Source of the DNA: Phytophthora colocasiae
Lineage: Eukaryota; Oomycota; Peronosporomycetes; Peronosporales; Peronosporaceae
DNA: 64,000 bases
Reading direction: 5' to 3'
NCBI GenBank assembly: GCA_018806915.1
Contig: JAGKQI010000104.1
Span: 1,178,001 to 1,242,000 of the forward strand
The notes under the pieces were generated by a model, which made no database searches, was not told the DNA's origin, and saw only the letters and a program-made list of their open reading frames with translations. This document shows, in pieces, positions 8,748-18,091 of this stretch (within the stretch, counting starts at the first letter, position 1; each line of letters opens with the position of its first letter). The position numbers were made by a program, and so were the translations under genes.

Positions 8748-11663
8748 ATGAACGCCAAACTGCTCGCGCTTCTGGGCGCTGCAGCCTTGGCGGCGCATTC
8801 CGTGGCCGCCACTACAACGTGCCCCGTGTACGTTCAGAGCACGACCACGTCAACGCTCACGAAGCCCATTACGAAGATCGTTTCCTCTACGTCCAGTGAC
8901 AGTGGAAGCGGTTCTACAGCTTCATCCTCGTCTTCTACTGGATCGGGAAGTAACTTTGCAGATGCAGGCAGTCAGGGCACGCAGAACACGGATGTAGGCG
9001 GATCTTCGAGCTCTTCGACGTCTACTGCTGCTGGTTCCAGTGGAGGAACTACTACCGGTACTACTACAGGAAGTGATGAAACGACAGGTAGTGCGGGTGT
9101 TTCCACCACGACTACACCTTCTTCTACGACCAAGACACCGTCGACGACTACAGAAACGCCGTCCACTACGACGGCAACTAGTACTGGAACCACCACTGGA
9201 AGTGCGTCCACTACGACTACTACAGGAACAGCGACTACAGCGCCTTCTACCGACACGGCAGCCACTGTTACGACGTCTTCGGGATCGTCGGGAACTGCTG
9301 CGGGTACAACCACTTTGTCGCTTGGTGTGCGTAAACTACAGGCTACGACCACTACGACGACAGGTTCTACTACAGGCACGACGGGCACGACCGGAACTAC
9401 TGGAACTACTGGCACATCTACGACTGGAACTACTGGTACTACGACCGGAACGACCGGAACTACTACGACTGGAACTACTACGACAACTGGATCGACGTCC
9501 ACTACAACGACTTCCGCAGGTTCAGGCTCGACGACGGAGTCGGTAGGCTCCGGTTCTTCGAGTTCGGACGTTCTGGCGTGTGACAGCACGTTCTACTCCA
9601 AGTGGGACACGCTTGGACTGAAGTGCGGTGGCTCTGGGATTAACGTGGCCTCTGCTGTTTCGGCGTCGAGCTGCGTCATTTACAGCGGTTCAGTGGGTTC
9701 TACTTCTGGCTCCACGTGCGTCTCTATCTGCTCGTTCCCGGCCTGCACGAACAGCGCCTGGGTGTATGGAGGAAGCAATGGCATTTCGTCGTCCGTGTAC
9801 GATGGCTTGAGCATCGAGTCTTTCCTTTCGAGTGAAGTGATTGCAGCTCTGGAGGAACGTTCGTCCACAGTGTCGACGTTCCTCTCGAACTCTACGATGT
9901 CGAACTCGGAGCAATGCACGTACTCGTCCGAGAGCTCCTTCTCTTCCTGCACGTGCTCAGCTATGCTAATTGACAGTGACAGCTCAGGTAGTGTGGCAGA
10001 TGCTGCCAAGAAGCAGCAACGTGCTCAGAACGAGGAGACAGGCGTGATTACCAAGGATAACACTACGACAACCGGTACTGTGGTGGCTGCTACGTCCAAG
10101 AGTGTTGCAGGTGTGACAGTCGCTGTCACTGGTATTGCTGCTATCGCCAGTACTGCAGTGGGTGGAGTTAGCTCTGCTGGTGCATCGCTCGCTGCTGCTG
10201 GATCTACCATGGCCATTACGACGGTCGAGATCTGCCAGTTTGGTGTGCTTGTGAACCAGCTTCAGCTTGACGGCAAATCGTCGGCCCTGGCGCAGTTCGG
10301 TAAAGCCATGGCTCCTGCAGCTTTCACGTTCCTCCCGTTCGGGAAGCTCAACGACTCATCTTCAGACAGCAGCAGCTCTGGAAGTGGCAGCAGCAGCTCT
10401 GGAAGTAGCAGCACCTCTGGTCGTCGACTTGCGAGCTCCAGTACAAGCGGCAGTTCGAGCTCCAGCAGCAGCTCGGACCAGCTTACTGGCATCGCCAAGT
10501 ATTCTCGCCAACTGAACATCAACGAAGACATGCTGTTCATTGTGACGCTGGCTGGTGTTTTCTGTGTGATGGCGGGCGTCGTGGGTCTTTTCGGTATTGG
10601 CTACCTCCTGTCGGGCCTTATGATGCCTCGTGAGGAGTACCTGGCTAAGTTCTTCGACAAGATGATCGGTCTAGAGATTCTCGTGGCTATTCTTTCGCAG
10701 TATACTATCGGTGTGACAGCTACGTTCCAGATTTACTATTCGAACAAGTACGAGAGCTTGACGGACCCGAAGTGTCTGCTGGCTTTCGCTGCTATTATCT
10801 TCTTGGCTGCTGGTATCCTCGTGTACGGCTACGTTGTTATCAAGAAGCACGAAGCCGAGCTGAGTGATGTTGGTACCGTGCAGCACTTGAAGAAGACTGT
10901 GAACATGCGTTATGGCCCTCTCTACGAGGAGTACAAGTTCAAGAACCGCTACTTCTTCGCTGCCAAGATGATGCTCGCGCTGACGACTGGCGTGGTTACT
11001 GGTTGTGCCAGCATGTCTGGTAAAGTGCAGGTTTCTATCATTCTTGCGCTCAACGTGCTGTTCTTCTTCTACCTGGAGATCCAGTCACCGCACCACTCCA
11101 AGTTCGTGCAGACTACTACAAGTTTCGTGTCCATCATGAAGATCGCCGTGCTCGTGTTGACGTTCTTCCTTGTCACCGCTGCAACCAGCGACGGGTTCCC
11201 CACCAGTCTGCAGAACGGTATCTCGGTGGCCATTGTGGGCCTCAACTTGTTTGTGCTGGCTCTGCTGATGATCCGATCTCTCTACACGTTCTGGCAGAAG
11301 TTGAAGCTCCAGCGTGATGCCGCGTACGACCAGGAGGAGCAAACCGCCCAGGACTACTTCAAAGATGAGACACCTGCAACACGCAAGGACCGCGCGCCGA
11401 GCAACGCCCAGCACCCATCGGGCCTGCCTGTTCTGCAGTCCCAGCAGTCGAACGTGAACAACAACGGCAACAACCCGTACGTCCAGGAAAGCGGTGTCGT
11501 CGACTACAGCAGTGCCGATGAGATCCGTCTGCGTTCGGCCACGCACGAGAACGACAACCGTCAGCAGACGTACGACGCCAACCGCCACTCGGCTGCCAAC
11601 CACTACATCACGCAAGACCGCAACACGTACGGCCAGCGTCGTAACGACGTGGTGGAGCTGTAG
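8748..11663 (+). CDS. secreted/membrane TRP-like protein with Ser/Thr-rich mucin ectodomain
   Basis: 971 aa from the ATG at 8748, where a signal peptide starts (MNAKLLALLGAAALAAHSV). About 260 residues of Ser/Thr/Gly-rich sequence follow, including a TTGTTGT repeat, likely heavily O-glycosylated. Next comes a Cys-containing extracellular block (CDSTFYSKW, LKCGG, SICSFPAC, SCTCS) of the elicitin-like, multi-Cys sort. A hydrophobic Ala/Val segment, a second Ser-rich linker and at least seven membrane spans follow (from ~codon 660). RYGPLYEEYKFKNRYFFAAK is reminiscent of the fungal TRP-like family (Pfam TRP, PF06011), which has YGPLY...YK..YY before a TM helix. The cytoplasmic tail is hydrophilic and Asn/Gln-rich. 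Transport role is inferred only from the membrane core; substrate unknown. Single exon. Confidence 0.8.
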   Translation: MNAKLLALLGAAALAAHSVAATTTCPVYVQSTTTSTLTKPITKIVSSTSSDSGSGSTASSSSSTGSGSNFADAGSQGTQNTDVGGSSSSSTSTAAGSSGGTTTGTTTGSDETTGSAGVSTTTTPSSTTKTPSTTTETPSTTTATSTGTTTGSASTTTTTGTATTAPSTDTAATVTTSSGSSGTAAGTTTLSLGVRKLQATTTTTTGSTTGTTGTTGTTGTTGTSTTGTTGTTTGTTGTTTTGTTTTTGSTSTTTTSAGSGSTTESVGSGSSSSDVLACDSTFYSKWDTLGLKCGGSGINVASAVSASSCVIYSGSVGSTSGSTCVSICSFPACTNSAWVYGGSNGISSSVYDGLSIESFLSSEVIAALEERSSTVSTFLSNSTMSNSEQCTYSSESSFSSCTCSAMLIDSDSSGSVADAAKKQQRAQNEETGVITKDNTTTTGTVVAATSKSVAGVTVAVTGIAAIASTAVGGVSSAGASLAAAGSTMAITTVEICQFGVLVNQLQLDGKSSALAQFGKAMAPAAFTFLPFGKLNDSSSDSSSSGSGSSSSGSSSTSGRRLASSSTSGSSSSSSSSDQLTGIAKYSRQLNINEDMLFIVTLAGVFCVMAGVVGLFGIGYLLSGLMMPREEYLAKFFDKMIGLEILVAILSQYTIGVTATFQIYYSNKYESLTDPKCLLAFAAIIFLAAGILVYGYVVIKKHEAELSDVGTVQHLKKTVNMRYGPLYEEYKFKNRYFFAAKMMLALTTGVVTGCASMSGKVQVSIILALNVLFFFYLEIQSPHHSKFVQTTTSFVSIMKIAVLVLTFFLVTAATSDGFPTSLQNGISVAIVGLNLFVLALLMIRSLYTFWQKLKLQRDAAYDQEEQTAQDYFKDETPATRKDRAPSNAQHPSGLPVLQSQQSNVNNNGNNPYVQESGVVDYSSADEIRLRSATHENDNRQQTYDANRHSAANHYITQDRNTYGQRRNDVVEL
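9340..9520 (+). repeat. Thr/Gly codon minisatellite in the mucin domain
   Basis: Imperfect tandem runs of ACGACCGGAACT-type units encode TTG/TGT repeats. Length variation between strains is likely. The valine-rich minus-strand frame 8972-9589 is only the complement of this repeat. Confidence 0.75.
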
Positions 11664-11885
11664 ACTTGTGGAAGTTGCACCGTACATCACCTCTCGGTGC
11701 CGTAGAGAAAGAGAGTGGCGAGGCTCCCGTGAGCTCAAGCTTGTAATTAAGACGGAGGAGGATAGCATTTTGATTTTTCAGTTTACGCTAATGGAGTTTT
11801 ATCTTTGCACACGTTTGACAACCAGAAGTGGATTTGATTACCGCACAGCTCCGTTGTGTCGATTATTCCGTCTCATTCCCAGTTT

Positions 11886-11900
11886 TGCTCTCATTTACAC
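11886..11900 (+). promoter_or_regulatory. Inr-like element
   Basis: TGCTCTCATTTACAC resembles the oomycete CTCATTYNCA core and lies 15 bp upstream of the ATG at 11915. It makes the in-frame ATG at 11828 unlikely as the start. Confidence 0.4.
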
Positions 11901-11914
11901 AAGTCACAAGCTTG

Positions 11915-12469
11915 ATGGTAGGAGGAGGGTCCCTATTAACGCAAGGCCTTGAGCCTCTGGCCAGCGGATCGAAGACGATCCGAAGCAAGCTGGCGGAGCT
12001 GTACGCTAGGGATGACGAGCTGCAGGCTGCACACCAAAAGGCCAAGCGTGACGACGACTTTGGCGAAGAAGTGGTGACCAAGTACAAGGCTTTTCTGTCC
12101 TGCCGCCAGCAGCTGATCGCGGAGCTGGAGAAGCAGCAGATCCAGGTGCCGTGGCAGCTACGGATGACCATCGACGACCTTGAGCTGACGGTGCGAGCAT
12201 GAACGAGTTACAGTGGTAAAACCTCATTAGTGACCATGTTATTCGTTATTTATTGTTTCGTATAGTTGAAGCAACGCCTAGAGAAGAAGGAGGGCAAGAC
12301 CAGCGCCGATACAAAAGCCAAAGAGCGCGATGTGGGGTCCACTAAGCTAAGCCAAGAAACAGGTGAAGCAGCTCTGACAGCGCAGTCTGGACGCGTAACG
12401 GTGGCATTTCTCGGACCTACAATTATTGCACTAGTGATCGCCATGGTTTGGTACCACTACAACGCCTAA
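11915..12469 (+). CDS. small coiled-coil protein with C-terminal membrane anchor (spliced, two exons)
   Basis: Not recognised. Exon 1 runs 11915-12190 and exon 2 12266-12469. The inferred 75-bp intron (12191-12265) has donor GTGCGA and acceptor TATAG and joins in phase 0. Unspliced, exon 1 would end at a TGA at 12200, and the second frame has no ATG and would have to start at a TTG exactly at the acceptor, which favours splicing. The product is about 159 aa: Glu/Lys-rich helices (KLAELYARDDELQAAHQKAK), a basic/acidic linker, then one hydrophobic span (VAFLGPTIIALVIAMVWY) and a four-residue tail. This is the architecture of a tail-anchored protein, such as SNARE-like or ER/peroxisome adaptors. 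Alternative: a 95-aa soluble protein ending at 12202. Confidence 0.5.
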
Positions 12470-12583
12470 ATTCTTGCCATGAGGCCGCACACGCACGGTC
12501 AGGACGCGAACAATATTGATCATTATTCCCCACGAAGGAAATCCAGTTTGAACACATTTTTTGCAATTGGAAACGTATCATTC

Positions 12584-12793
12584 TCAAGGCGTCAAAACCC
12601 CAGCATAACACGCTATCAACGCCAGCGCGTAGCAGCTTGCTATATGCAGGACCCACCACACGACAGCCATGAAATATCCCCCAGCAACGATCTTCTCTGT
12701 TCCAACGACATCAACATTCTTGCCAGTTGTTAACCCTTTCGCTACCGACGTCATCGCAGCAAAAGGGTTAACTGTTACGAACTTGTCGAGCAT
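12584..12793 (-). CDS. possible small membrane protein (doubtful)
   Basis: 69 codons from an ATG at 12793, with one strong hydrophobic region (FMAVVWWVLHIASCYALALI). No family is recognised. Its ATG is only 7 bp from the longest-frame ATG of the divergent methyltransferase gene, leaving no room for promoters unless that gene starts at 12857. Part of it is an inverted repeat. Kept as a low-confidence candidate. Confidence 0.2.
   Translation of the reverse strand: MLDKFVTVNPFAAMTSVAKGLTTGKNVDVVGTEKIVAGGYFMAVVWWVLHIASCYALALIACYAGVLTP
12729..12772. repeat. inverted repeat, 11-bp perfect arms
   Basis: GTTAACCCTTT (12729-12739) and AAAGGGTTAAC (12762-12772) flank a 22-bp spacer. It lies just upstream of the methyltransferase gene and could be a protein-binding palindrome or a short hairpin. 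Confidence 0.45.
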
Positions 12794-12799
12794 CTGTCA

Positions 12800-13915
12800 A
12801 TGCCCATAGTTGCTCGCAACTTCCGGCGTGTTGGTGCCCCGTACTACAGGAGCAAAATGGCTACGATATCAACAGTATCACCTCCTACTTCATCTGCAAC
12901 TGGCTGCCAATTCATCGGCAATTTGACGTCGCTAGGGCCACTCCAAGCAGGTTCAAAGGTGCTGGTCGTCGGAGATGGCAACTTTTCCTACTCACGAGCG
13001 TTCCTACGCGCCAACATTGCTCGAATTGGAGCATCAGAGCTTCACGTGACCGTCACTTCGTTGGATACTGAGAACCAGTTAATGGAGATGTATCCTAAGT
13101 CTCGAGACATTCTGGAAGAGCTGCGCAATGGTGGAGTTCACGTTCGACATGGTGTAAACGCTACGAAGCTGGAAAAGTATTCATTTGGCGAGGAAGGAGA
13201 TGCTGATTCGGTCTCATTTGACCGTATTGTGTTTAATTTCCCTCATTACGCAGCGGACGGGGGTGTGGGCAACAAACACAAGCGCAACAAAATCCATCGG
13301 CATCGACAACTGCTTACGGACTTCTTCGCTAGTGCAAGTCAAGTGCTGAGTAGTAGTGGACAGATCTGGGTCACACTTTGTGCTGGTCAAGGAGGAACTA
13401 AACTGGAAAGGAAGACTCGTGCAGTCGGGGATACGTGGCAGATCGTTCATTGTGCTGCTGCTGCGGGTATGGTACTTCAAGATGCTCATTTCTGCCCTGT
13501 GGATGAATTGGCGGACTTGGGATACTACAGTGTCGGCTATCAATCACGAGAGAAGGCTTTCTGGACGGAAGATGGTATCTCACACGTGTTCTGCCACGAA
13601 GCTCCAGGTGTTAAGGCGTGTTTCCCAATCGAATGGTCTCGTGATGTCAGTTTCTGGGTCACAGACGAGGAAATGTTCACTGAAGAGCTCTTACTCGACA
13701 TCGTACGAGAACATTTCTCTCCTGAGACGATGGAAGTCTCAATTTCACTACTGGATGAGTATCGGTGCGAGAAGAGTGGGCGGAAGTCGGTAACTTACCG
13801 TCTCGACATTTCATCTTCCAGTTTGGCGCTCTCTCGTGACCGCGTCAACACTATGGCTCAATCAGCTCTAACAGCCATCGAGAGCTCGTCATTCGCTGCT
13901 TCTCGTGCAACATGA
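12800..13915 (+). CDS. Rossmann-fold methyltransferase, BMT5-like/FDXACB1 type (DUF2431)
   Basis: 371 aa from the first ATG; a second ATG at 12857 has a better context (A at -3, G at +4) and would give 352 aa. Residues 52-65 (SKVLVVGDGNFSYS) match the glycine-rich SAM loop typical of the family that includes yeast Bmt5 (25S rRNA m3U methyltransferase), and FNFPH at 145-149 matches the family's DFPH-type motif. A basic stretch KHKRNKIHRHRQ follows the motif, as in the family (GNKHKRNK). The C-terminal ~130 residues (from YYSVGYQSREKAFW) look like the phenylalanyl-tRNA-synthetase-related part found in FDXACB1. Expected role: base methylation of RNA; the target is unknown. The 20 extra N-terminal residues are basic and could direct mitochondrial import. 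Single exon. Confidence 0.75.
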   Translation: MPIVARNFRRVGAPYYRSKMATISTVSPPTSSATGCQFIGNLTSLGPLQAGSKVLVVGDGNFSYSRAFLRANIARIGASELHVTVTSLDTENQLMEMYPKSRDILEELRNGGVHVRHGVNATKLEKYSFGEEGDADSVSFDRIVFNFPHYAADGGVGNKHKRNKIHRHRQLLTDFFASASQVLSSSGQIWVTLCAGQGGTKLERKTRAVGDTWQIVHCAAAAGMVLQDAHFCPVDELADLGYYSVGYQSREKAFWTEDGISHVFCHEAPGVKACFPIEWSRDVSFWVTDEEMFTEELLLDIVREHFSPETMEVSISLLDEYRCEKSGRKSVTYRLDISSSSLALSRDRVNTMAQSALTAIESSSFAASRAT

Positions 13916-14004
13916 TAGATCATATTGAGTCACCTGATCATAGATATTCACTTTAGAAATGTTAAAAAGACGACAGTTCTCTGCCTTATAACTACTTCAC
14001 TCTC

Positions 14005-14430
14005 TTAGATGCCCGAGTACAGCAATACGTTTGCGGCGTTGCCCAGCACGTGTAGACCGCAGTGCCAAGCCGACGAAACGTCCTGGTTGGGTGCCTTGCG
14101 GGCCTGCATGTAACAATAGCCCGAATTGGCCACCACTAGTGCGTACAGCACCTGCACCAATGGGTCATGACACACCGCCACACAGCAGTAGGCGTGGTAG
14201 AGTGCAGCTCCAAAGACTGCAGTCATATCAGCCGTGCGACGCCAGCCTTTGACCGGATTGCGCCAGTAGTTGAGTGACGTGAGCAGCACCACTAGCGCCA
14301 CAAACGCGCAGCCCCAGAGCTGACTGCGTACAGCGCCGACCACCGAGAAGCAGGTAGCGAACGAGGACCGGAAGAGCCGCGACGAGTAGCGCGGAGGCAG
14401 CACAGGCACCGACGAAAGTTTGCTGGCCAT
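14005..14430 (-). CDS. small multi-span membrane protein, unknown function
   Basis: 141 aa from an ATG at 14430. Four hydrophobic segments are visible: around AFVALVVLLTSLNYW, MTAVFGAALYHAYCCVAVC, VLYALVVANSGYCYM and CGLHVLGNAANVLLYSGI. Between the first and second is the polar motif NYWRNPVKGWRRTADM, which looks like a conserved cytosolic loop. No known domain is recognised. It is convergent with the methyltransferase gene, 89 bp away. A real gene is likely because codon use is GC3-rich and the hydrophobic pattern is regular. Confidence 0.6.
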   Translation of the reverse strand: MASKLSSVPVLPPRYSSRLFRSSFATCFSVVGAVRSQLWGCAFVALVVLLTSLNYWRNPVKGWRRTADMTAVFGAALYHAYCCVAVCHDPLVQVLYALVVANSGYCYMQARKAPNQDVSSAWHCGLHVLGNAANVLLYSGI

Positions 14431-14736
14431 GATATGCGAAGATGCTGATGTTCTCTTTTGTCAAATGAGGGATACTTAGATGGGCGGAAACATGGAGAAA
14501 ACCGACGAACTACATGGACGGCAAAAATACTGTCGACCACATTTTCTAGCTTGACACGAGAAGAATTGGATGGAGAATGTCCACAGTGGAGAATTTCAAC
14601 GACAAAATCAAATTCTGTCATTGTTTGAACGTACATACGCGTTTTTGAAAGCTTTGTACAAGGTTCACATTCCATCCCTTTCAGGCAGCCTTTCGAAAGT
14701 CTCACTTGTCCAACTAGACCAGAACCAACACTACGG
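14431..14736. other. divergent intergenic region
   Basis: About 300 bp between the small membrane protein and the first copy of the tandem family. No gene and no clear Inr; a T-rich, promoter-like composition near 14520-14660. Confidence 0.4.
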
Positions 14737-15671
14737 ATGACATCTACCACACGATCAGGGAAGAAGCGTCGCTCTTCCACAAAATCAACCCCGGCCAACA
14801 AGAAGCGTCAGTCCTCCAGTACGACCGACGTTGTTGTTGCCACCCCAACGGTTCGCTTCTGTCAACTTTTGGAGCTGGGATTTTCTTGCATTTGGGTCTA
14901 TCTCCCTCCATCCGACATCATAACTTTGCTGGATTCGTTTCCTCGTGACTTATCGGGAGATTTTGCATACAAGATAACTTTGAAGGCGATCCGAGCACTC
15001 GCGGTGGAAAACAACACGCACTTAGGGCGGAAATGTGGCTGTGACTGGATGAGAAATCCCGATTTCTTTCCGACTTCGAAAAGCGAATGTACCTTTTGGA
15101 TGAGACCTTACCGATTCTTCAGGTCCCAGGAGGACCTCGGGCTTTCCTGAAAGCTCTGATACTGACTAAGCAGCTGATGGAGCTAGTTAGCAGTCAGGAC
15201 CCAAATGCCGCCACATTTGCTCCAGTAGTTTGCCCTCTTGTATCGAAAAAGAAAAACAACTTGCGCCTAGCTGAGTGTATCGAAAGCGACGCGAAGCGAG
15301 TCCTAAACGAGATGTACGGCAAGGACGGGGGGCGTTTTTTCCGGGTGTTCACTATGAAGAGAGGGAGACGTGATCAGGATTTCCTGGACTATCATTGGGA
15401 TGGAATCAAGGGGTCTTCGTGCAAATACTGCGAAGACCAAACACGCTTAAAGACTCAGGCAGTCGAGAGAATCCGCTTAAACTGTGAGACGGTGTATCGG
15501 CCACTAAAGGCTGCAATGGTGAAGAATCTCGAGTTTGTCCGATTTGTCCCTCAAACGGGTCTTTGTCGACTCAGCAAATCTGAAAACCCATACCAAGGAC
15601 TGATTGGAGGTATTACGGAAGACGGGATTCTGTGTGGTGCCTATTTGGTAAAGGGGCTTCAAACGGTTTAA
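14737..15671 (+). pseudogene. tandem family copy 1, broken by a frame-disrupting deletion
   Basis: The first of three tandem paralogues. The frame from ATG 14737 matches copy 2 (15896-16867) through the THLG..C.CDWMR motif, then goes out of frame near 15090. The rest of the protein (YLLDETLPILQVPGG onward) continues in the +1 frame to a stop at 15671. Compared with copy 2, about five residues (KDSSP region) are missing at the break, so the lesion is a deletion of roughly 13-14 bp and not a single-base error. Both halves keep the family motifs (CPLV, HWDGIKGSSCKYC, NC..VYRPLKA, GITEDGILCG). An intron bridging the lesion is unlikely because no GT...AG pair of usual size fits the overlap. Confidence 0.7.
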
Positions 15672-15895
15672 GAATGCTACACCCACATAACGGTTCAATG
15701 AATTACTTTCTATGTGTTTACCAGACTCCGTGTCAATTGCCTACTTCTAGAAAACCCGACATGCATTGCCTATATTTTTTTTTCCAATTTAGTGATGTAA
15801 AGTGACGAGCTGTTTCTTCGCGAACAAATCGTGAAAAGTTCGATACCTAGCTCATAATTCTCACTTTCAAACTGGACTAGGAGAAACAACAACGG

Positions 15896-16867
15896 ATGGT
15901 CTCAACCAGGCAATCACAGAAAAAACGGCACTCCCCTGCAATATCAACCCAGGGAAACCAGAAGAACCATCGGTCGGGTGTCGACGTCGCAAATGCTACT
16001 CCCATAGCTCGCATTTGGCAGATTTTGGAATTGGGATCAGCTTTCATCTGGGACTTCCTGTCGTCTTCCGACGTTATCACTTTGCTGAATACGATACCAG
16101 TTGAAATATCGGAAGGTTTTGCTAAACAAGTCGCTCTGAAAGCGATCCAGAGGTTCGTCATCCGGAACAAGACGCACTTGGGGCGTAGATGTGGCTGTGA
16201 CTGGATGAGAAGACGCGATTTCACCCCTCGTTCAAAGGATAAATGTAAGGATTCATCTCCTTACGTTTTGGATGAGAAACTACCGATTCTTCAGGTTCCA
16301 GGTGGAGCTCGGACTCTTTTAAACGCTCTGGTGTTGACAGAGAAGCTGATGAAGCAAGTTACACGTAAAGGCTCTGATGCTGCTACTTTCGTCCCAATAA
16401 TTTGTCCCCTTGTTTCGGAGAAGAAGGAAGTTCGTCTGGCAGAATGTACCGAAAGAGACGCGAAGCGAGTCTTGAACGAGATTTACGGTAATACTGGAAC
16501 GCGTTTCTTCCAGGAGTACAAATGCAAGAGACGTCGAAGTAATGTCGACTTCCTCGATAGTCATTGGGGAGGAATAAAGGATTCAGAATGTGAGTACTGC
16601 AAAGCCCCGAACCTCCCAACGAGCAATTATCGGCACAATTATTATGGTTTAGCCGAGAAAATTCGTTCCAACTGCAGGGCGTTGTATCGGCCATTAAAGG
16701 CAACAATGACGAAGAATCTCCGGTTCGCTCGAGTTGTACCTCGACCACGAGGTTTACAGAATGACGACGCACAAATGTATGAAGGGCTGGCAGCAGGTAT
16801 TACGGAGGACGGGGTTCTGTGTGGTGTCTACTTGGTATCAGGGTATGGAGCGGTACGATACTGGTAA
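15896..16867 (+). CDS. tandem family copy 2, unknown F-box-like/Cys-motif protein
   Basis: 323 aa, not a family I recognise. The N-terminal ~35 residues are basic and Ser/Thr-rich. Residues 42-66 (QILELGSAFIWDFL..SDVITLL) have the L..L....W..L pattern of a weak F-box-like helix pair. Conserved between copies: THLG..CGCDWMR (93-105), LPILQVPGG (129-137), FVPIICPLV (165-173), HWGGIKDSECEYC (223-235, paired Cys), NCRALYRPLKA (259-269) and GITEDGVLCGVYLVSG (301-316). The CxC and CxxC-like pairs could bind zinc, but this is only a guess. An Inr-like sequence (CTCATAATTCTCACTTTC) lies about 20-38 bp upstream of the ATG. No signal peptide or TM segment. Confidence 0.7.
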   Translation: MVSTRQSQKKRHSPAISTQGNQKNHRSGVDVANATPIARIWQILELGSAFIWDFLSSSDVITLLNTIPVEISEGFAKQVALKAIQRFVIRNKTHLGRRCGCDWMRRRDFTPRSKDKCKDSSPYVLDEKLPILQVPGGARTLLNALVLTEKLMKQVTRKGSDAATFVPIICPLVSEKKEVRLAECTERDAKRVLNEIYGNTGTRFFQEYKCKRRRSNVDFLDSHWGGIKDSECEYCKAPNLPTSNYRHNYYGLAEKIRSNCRALYRPLKATMTKNLRFARVVPRPRGLQNDDAQMYEGLAAGITEDGVLCGVYLVSGYGAVRYW

Positions 16868-16984
16868 GAAAAATTAAACGAAATAGCGGGTATCCGGTCA
16901 ACTAACTTGGCCCGATGGACAATCCCTTTTCACTAAGAATTCTTGAATGCTTTGAAGTATTTTTTATGGAAATCCTAAGCGATC

Positions 16985-17956
16985 ATGAAAACCCAAAGCG
17001 TCGCGATGGCACTGCGTCGTGGTCCACCTCGGCTTGCCAAGAGCAAGAGGCAAAAAACTTCCATCCAGATCGCTCCTGATCCTCATTCTATCGTCAATCG
17101 CTTCTGTTACGTCTTGGATTTGGGATCTGCATCGGTGTGGGATTATCTCGATGCTCAGAGTGTTTCCAATACTCTTAAAGCTTGTCCAGATATTTTCTCG
17201 CAGGATTTTATCGATTCGGTATCGCTAAAAGCTGCGGAGAAGTTTGCAGTGGAGCACAAAACCCACTTGGGCTGTCAGTGTGAATGCGACTGGATGCGTC
17301 GACTGGACTTTAGTTACCGGTACGGCGATGGATGCAAAATGTCTGCGCCTTTCACTGTGGAGAAATCGTTGCCCATTCTGAAAGTACCGGGAGGGCCGAA
17401 GATCCTTCTGGATGCCCTTCTGCTCACTGACAGGTTGATTAAACCTTTTAAAGCTGCAGTTCGAGCTCGAGACGCCACATTTGCCCCCATTCTGTGTCCT
17501 CTCGTGACTCTGGACAAGCCAAAGTTACGCTTTAAAGCTGCAGTCACTCGAGCGATGAATGACATCAGTCCTGGAGCTGGGTCAAGGTTCTTCTACAAGT
17601 TCAAACTGAATCCGAATCCGCATTTTGTCGACTACATCGAGGAACATTGGAAAGGGATGCATGGTGTGTCCTGCGAGTATTGTGACAGTTTGACCGATGA
17701 GGACAATCCGAAGTATACCGATTTGACATCAAGCGAAATCGAACGCATCCGTACGAACTGCACGGACCTGTATCGGCCATTGAAAGGTGCGTTGGAGAGG
17801 AATCTGAAGTTTGTGCGATTTGTACGACGACCACGACGTCGTTCACGACGAGAATGGGATCTCACTGGGAAATACAGAGGATTAGTGGCCGGCGTGACGG
17901 AAGGAGGAGTTCTTTGTGGACTCTTCCTGGTGAGTGGGTTTTGGCCACACGCATAG
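16985..17956 (+). CDS. tandem family copy 3, unknown F-box-like/Cys-motif protein
   Basis: 323 aa, the same length as copy 2, in the same orientation and only 117 bp after its stop. It keeps the same motif order: LDLGSASVWDYLDAQSV, THLGCQCECDWMRR, LPILKVPGGPK, FAPILCPLV, HWKGMHGVSCEYC, NCTDLYRPLKGA and GVTEGGVLCGLFLVSG. Identity to copy 2 is moderate and spread along the length, so the duplication is not recent. A second ATG at 17006 (MALRRGPP) is possible. The C-terminal third has an Arg-rich insert (RRPRRRSRREW). Function unknown. Confidence 0.7.
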   Translation: MKTQSVAMALRRGPPRLAKSKRQKTSIQIAPDPHSIVNRFCYVLDLGSASVWDYLDAQSVSNTLKACPDIFSQDFIDSVSLKAAEKFAVEHKTHLGCQCECDWMRRLDFSYRYGDGCKMSAPFTVEKSLPILKVPGGPKILLDALLLTDRLIKPFKAAVRARDATFAPILCPLVTLDKPKLRFKAAVTRAMNDISPGAGSRFFYKFKLNPNPHFVDYIEEHWKGMHGVSCEYCDSLTDEDNPKYTDLTSSEIERIRTNCTDLYRPLKGALERNLKFVRFVRRPRRRSRREWDLTGKYRGLVAGVTEGGVLCGLFLVSGFWPHA

Positions 17957-18091
17957 TATGGGAATATTATTCCGTCTTCTTTCTTCGATTCGTGTCAGTA
18001 ACATCGTCAATGCTTGTAAATTTATGAGAACCTTTGCACCAGAAAGTAAACAAGACAAGGTTGCATTATGGCATTTCTGAACGTCCGTACC

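Noticed and set aside
8972..9589. 205-codon valine/proline-rich minus frame
   Set aside because: It is the complement of the Thr/Gly/Ser repeat in the TRP-like gene.
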